Assembly: GCF_000218685.1 (NCBI RefSeq) | Contig: NW_006763294.1 | Span: 687,449-723,237, forward strand | DNA length: 35,789 nt | From: Serpula lacrymans var. lacrymans S7.9 | Taxonomy: Eukaryota; Basidiomycota; Agaricomycetes; Boletales; Serpulaceae | Direction of reading: 5' to 3' | Shown: one piece after another, positions 32,107 through 35,789 of the stretch | Layout of the letters: the number at the start of each line of letters is the position of its first letter | Position numbering within the stretch: the first letter of the stretch is position 1 | Position numbers and translations under genes: made by a program | The notes under the pieces: model-generated | The model's input: only the letters and a program-made list of their open reading frames with translations | The model's database searches: none | What the model was told of the DNA's origin: nothing

Positions 32107-32159
32107 GAAAACTGGAGAGGCTCCACATGCTTCCCGGTCCTTGCGCAAATCTACACCTG

Positions 32160-32367
32160 CGGTGTCATACACCAAAAGTGATTGGTAGCATGGACAGGTG
32201 TCAAAAATAAAATGAATATTCAAAAGACTTGCCTTTGTGCCACACAGGCACAGTGCCATGTGGCATAGTAATTAATATTTCCTTTTTTGAACTTGTGGCT
32301 GATCAGCACCACCTCTATTAGGCAATTAAGTCGCGCTCACCTTTGCTTTCCATTTGGTACTTTCCGC
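32160..32367 (+). repeat. Direct repeat X, first copy
   Basis: About 208 bp beginning GGTGTCATACACC and ending ACTTTCCGC, nearly identical to 33655-33864. It contains an imperfect palindrome GTGCCACACAGGCAC / AGTGCCATGTGGCA. It joins directly to the left inverted-repeat arm, whereas in the right-hand copy about 315 bp (segment Y) separates the two, so Y appears deleted here. Confidence 0.75.
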
Positions 32368-32373
32368 TGTTGA

Positions 32374-33651
32374 ATGATGAGAACTGCAGTTAGAAAACCA
32401 CACACAAAACAAACTAACACACAATCCTCCCAGATTCCACGGAACTTGTTTATGGGCTTTGCCTCCTAGAACAGTGGAGTGATCTGGTTGTTCGTGGGGT
32501 GGTACGTATAAAGATCCTTCAAAGTAAAACCCAGAGGTGTATGAGTGTGGGTTTTGAGGAGGAGGGATAGTTGAATTTATAGAAGGATAGGGGCTTGGTG
32601 ACGAGTATAGACGAGCACTACCTTGCTAATCGTAGCACAAGGTAGGTTTGAGAACGACAATATGACGAGGTTCCCAGTGATAGCAGGCTCCTGACGCACA
32701 AACTGTAGTGCTCAGAAGGACTCTAATCGAAGGGGATGACAATCACTTTCAAAAAGTGACGAGTGACGATGACAGCAGTTAACAGTGGTAGAAGTGGGAA
32801 GTGTTGTGACCACACTGGATCACAAGTAGTAGAGTAGTGAACTTGAGAGTAGAGAAGAAGTCTGGATTGGATTACTTGTTCTTTTTTTACAAGGTAAAAT
32901 ACAGGGGTTTATATAGTAAAAGAAAAGTAGGCTATGCACAGTATAGCTGTGCAAAAAGAATGAGAAAGAACATGAAGGAAGGAATGTATGCTGACAAATC
33001 CTGCGTAGGTAGTACAGGATAAGATTGTCAAAAAAAGGAAAAGAAAGAGATAGAACAATGAATGCTGTGAGTAATGTCACAGGTTTGTACAGCCATAAAG
33101 TAAAGTCCAATAGCAAAAAGAGAGCAGGAAAATCATGATGTCATGGGAAGATGCAGTAAAAAAAAGGGCAAGGCAAAACACTATCAGTATCAACACAGTT
33201 CCTTTATTGTCAGTCAGGCATTCTAAAAAAATATGTGTCCATAAAAATGATTCAAAAATCAAAAATAATCGCACTGTAAATGAATGTTCTGCTGAAGAAA
33301 AAGAAACTGGAGCCACCGGTCCACCACCTAGTCCAAATCCGACAGTTCCATGGCCTTACCAATGGACTGGTTGTGTTGGACCACCTGATCAAACGAGGGA
33401 GGGAGAGGAGTAGTTCCAATTTGAGTCCCAGGCAGCGTGTGATAGGTGTAGCTGTAGCGAAGACGATGGACAAAAGATAAGTGTACCCAAGTGAATGGGA
33501 CAGCGATGAACATGGGCGACGCAAGGGGATGAACCTTCTCCAGCTCAAAAATTACCCACCCACACTCCAACCAGGCAAGACGAGCGACCGATGTTTTGAT
33601 AGTATATGATGGCAGATCGACGTCATGAAGATGGACCTGTTGCCCTATTTG
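32374..33651 (+). repeat. Left arm (A) of a large inverted repeat
   Basis: This 1.28-kb segment is repeated in inverse orientation at 34179-35462 with near identity; paired coordinates sum to about 67830-67836, so only a few single-base indels separate the arms. Outer end: GATGAGAACTGCAGTTAG; inner end: TTGCCCTATTTG. On the minus strand the arm carries a TATATAAA (about 32908-32915) and an open frame of 123 codons (33699-33328; QIGQQVHLHDVDLPSYTIKT and PLPPSFDQVVQHNQSIGK). The promoter-like and ORF-tail content suggests a retroelement derivative, but I see no LTR boundaries or reverse transcriptase. Confidence 0.8.
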
Positions 33652-33654
33652 AAC

Positions 33655-33864
33655 CGGTGTCATGCACCAAAGTTGATTGGTAGCATGGACAGGTGTCAAG
33701 AATGAAGCGAATATTCAGAAAGACTCGCCTTTGCGCCACACAGGCACAGTGCCACGTGGAATAGTAATTAATATTGCCCTTTTCAAACTTGTGGCTGATC
33801 AGCACCACCTCTATTAGGCAATCCAGTCACGCTCACCTTTGCTTTTCCATCCGGTGCTTTCCGC
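33655..33864 (+). repeat. Direct repeat X, second copy
   Basis: Near-identical copy of 32160-32367 in the same orientation (GGTGTCATGCACC to GCTTTCCGC). It forms the first part of the spacer between the inverted-repeat arms and runs straight into segment Y. Confidence 0.75.
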
Positions 33865-34178
33865 GTTTCGGCATTTCGGCAAATTTTCGCGTCGCCACTG
33901 GCTACACATTGCATTGCGCCCTCGCTTTTGTCGTTTCCCTTACTCCCCTTCCTTTGCCTAGCCCCACCATGGGCCCCTTCCTCTCCTTTTTATTCTCACC
34001 TGACGGTCGTTTCTGGATCCCCATTCTAATCCACTTTTTCGTCACCTCCACCCTCCTCCTCCTCATCTTATTTGCACCCCCACCATTTCTGATGTCACCA
34101 CTTCCTATCCACTTCCGTCACCGATCCGTTGACTACCACGTGCCACTGCTGATATCAGCAAAGCCCCGGCGGCCAGTC
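33865..34178 (+). repeat. Segment Y in the spacer
   Basis: About 314 bp starting GTTTCGGCATTTCGG; an inverted copy lies at 35463-35789. It encodes an open, hydrophobic frame (FWIPILIHFFVTSTLLLLIL, preceded by LPSPTMGPFLSFLF) that reads on into the right arm as one ORF (33774-34442). A perfect 12-bp palindrome GCTGATATCAGC is at 34148-34159. Confidence 0.75.
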
Positions 34179-35462
34179 CAAATAGGGCAACAGGTCCATC
34201 TTCATGACGTCGATCTGCCATCATATACTATCAAAACATCGGTCGCTCGTCTTGCCTGGTTGGAGTGTGGGTGGGTAATTTTTGAGCTGGAGAAGGTTCA
34301 TCCCCTTGCGTCGCCCATGTTCATCGCTGTCCCATTCACATGGGGTACACTTATCTTTTGTCCATCGTCTTCGCTACAGCTACACCTATCACACGCTGCC
34401 TGGGACTCAAATTGGAACTACTCCTCTCCCTCCCTCGTTTGATCAGGTGGTCCAACACAACCAGTCCATTGGTAAGGCCATGGAACTGTCGGATTTGGAC
34501 TAGGTGGTGGACCGGTGGCTCCAGTTTCTTTTTCTTCAGCAGAACATTCATTTACAGTGCGATTATTTTTGATTTTTGAATCATTTTTATGGACACATAT
34601 TTTTTTAGAATGCCTGACTGACAATAAAGGAACTGTGTTGATACTGATAGTGTTTTGCCTTGCCCTTTTTTTTACTGCATCTTCCCATGACATCATGATT
34701 TTCCTGCTCTCTTTTTGCTATTGGACTTTACTTTATGGCTGTACAAACCTGTGACATTACTCACAGCATTCATTGTTCTATCTCTTTCTTTTCCTTTTTT
34801 TGACAATCTTATCCTGTACTACCTACGCAGGATTTGTCAGCATACATTCCTTCCTTCATGTTCTTTCTCATTCTTTTTGCACAGCTATACTGTGCATAGC
34901 CTACTTTTCTTTTACTATATAAACCCCTGTATTTTACCTTGTAAAAAAAGAAACAAGTAATCCAATCCAGACTTCTTCTCTACTCTCAAGTTCACTACTT
35001 CTACTACTTTGTGATCCAGTGTGGTCACAAACACTTTCCCACTTCTACCACTGTTAACTGCTGTCATCGTCACTCGTCACTTTTTGAAAGTGATTGTCAT
35101 CCCCTTCGATTAGAGTCCTTCTGAGCACTACAGTTTGTGCGTCAGGAGCCTGCTATCACTGGGAACCTCGTCATATTGTCGTTCTCAAACCTACCTTGTG
35201 CTACGATTAGCAAGGTAGTGCTCGTCTATACTCGTCACCAAGCCCCTATCCTTCTATAAATTCAACTATCCCTCCTCCTCAAAACCCACACTCATACACC
35301 TCTGGGTTTTACTTTGAAGGATCTTTATACGTACCACCCCACGAACAACCAGATCACTCCACTGTTCTAGGAGGCAAAGCCCATAAACAAGTTCCGTGGA
35401 ATCTGGGAGGATTGTGTGTTAGTTTGTTTTGTGTGTGGTTTTCTAACTGCAGTTCTCATCAT
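34179..35462 (-). repeat. Right arm (A, inverted) of the large inverted repeat
   Basis: Reverse complement of 32374-33651. On the plus strand the arm carries the frame for QIGQQVHLHDVDLPSYTIKT, then a non-coding stretch, TATATAAA at 34916-34923, and a T/C-rich leader-like region. In the outer part the minus-strand frame ends SQIPRNLFMGFAS. High similarity between the arms implies a recent inversion-type duplication or gene-conversion-like homogenisation. Confidence 0.8.
34916..34923 (+). promoter_or_regulatory. TATA box inside the inverted-repeat arm
   Basis: TATATAAA in TTACTATATAAACCCC is followed by a C/T-rich region without early ATGs, a layout typical of an LTR or gene promoter. The mirror copy is in the left arm on the minus strand, so the two would transcribe outward from the spacer. 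Confidence 0.45.
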
Positions 35463-35789
35463 CGACACCGGCCGCCCGGGCTTTGCTGATATCAGCAGTC
35501 GCCCGTGGTAGTCAACGGATCGGCGACGGAAGCGGATAGGAAGTGGTGACATCCGAAATGGTGGGGGTGCAAATAAAATGAGGAGGAGGAGGGTGGAGGT
35601 GACGGAAAAGTGGATTAGAATGGGGATCCAGAAACAACCGTCAGGTGAGAATAAAAAGGAGAGGAAGGGGCCCATGGTGGGGCTAGGCAAAGGAAGGGGA
35701 GTAAGGGAAACGACAAAAGCGAGGGCGCAATGCAATGTGTAGCCAGTGGCGACGCGAAAAATTTGCCGACATGCCGAAACACGGAAAGC
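35463..35789 (-). repeat. Segment Y, inverted copy, cut by the window end
   Basis: Reverse complement of 33865-34178, including GCTGATATCAGC at about 35487-35498. The last 9 or so bases already match the end of repeat X, so an inverted X is expected just beyond the window. This shows that the complete unit order is X-Y-A. Confidence 0.75.

Noticed and set aside
32820..33548. Small proteins in the inverted-repeat arms as separate genes
   Set aside because: Each frame appears twice only because the arms are inverted copies. Overlapping frames on both strands are open because of T- and A-rich composition, and none has a recognisable domain except as the tail of one element ORF.
1..35789. tRNA or rRNA genes
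   Set aside because: I looked for the GGTTCRANTCC-type T arm and for rRNA-like sequence on both strands and saw no convincing case.

Overview
The window looks like nuclear DNA of a filamentous basidiomycete (Agaricomycetes type). Coding sequences are cut by many short introns (about 45-110 nt) with GTRNGY-like donors, CTRAY-like branch points and CAG/TAG acceptors. The recognisable families (F-box protein, DUF6534 seven-helix protein, adenylate-forming reductase, VHL beta repeats, LTR elements) are common in mushrooms. Gene density is low, and much of the sequence is decayed genes, repeats and unannotatable spacer. All exon models were spliced by eye from frame, phase and splice consensus; no database search was possible.

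Layout. 1-585: C-terminus of an integrase-core-like protein. 1300-2113: small protein ending in an RNase H1 N-terminal-type (hybrid-binding) domain. 2666-3516 (minus): unassigned four-exon gene. 7015-8109: four-helix membrane protein. 8695-9892 (minus): a decaying gene with three tandem VHL beta domains. 10598-16454: three paralogous small secreted peptide precursors (10598-11021, 12118-12402, 16044-16454) that share an N-terminal MF(A/G)K signal peptide, two introns in identical phases and the C-terminus (E/A)R-(I/V)CRFGC(I/D). A broken adenylation-domain gene (12704-14517, minus) lies between the second and third. 18378-19514 (minus): intronless F-box protein. 21165-23371 (minus): ten-exon N-acetylglucosamine-6-phosphate deacetylase. 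23728-25851 (minus): ten-exon acetamidase. 27162-28981: DUF6534 membrane protein with several micro-exons and one unresolved frame break.

From about 30 kb the window is repeat-dominated: a 34-bp minisatellite (30062-30660), a gene fragment (30907-31650), a 410-bp solo LTR with a perfect 5-bp target duplication (31697-32106), and a large inverted repeat with arms of about 1.28 kb (32374-33651 and 34179-35462). Its spacer is built from pieces that also flank the arms.

The most interesting item is the peptide family. It looks like a local expansion of a secreted precursor whose conserved product would be a short C-x3-C (possibly disulfide-looped) C-terminal peptide, while the middle of the precursor diverges freely. 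The deacetylase and acetamidase are same-strand neighbours that both hydrolyse acetamido groups, a plausible but unproven aminosugar/amide nitrogen-use pair.
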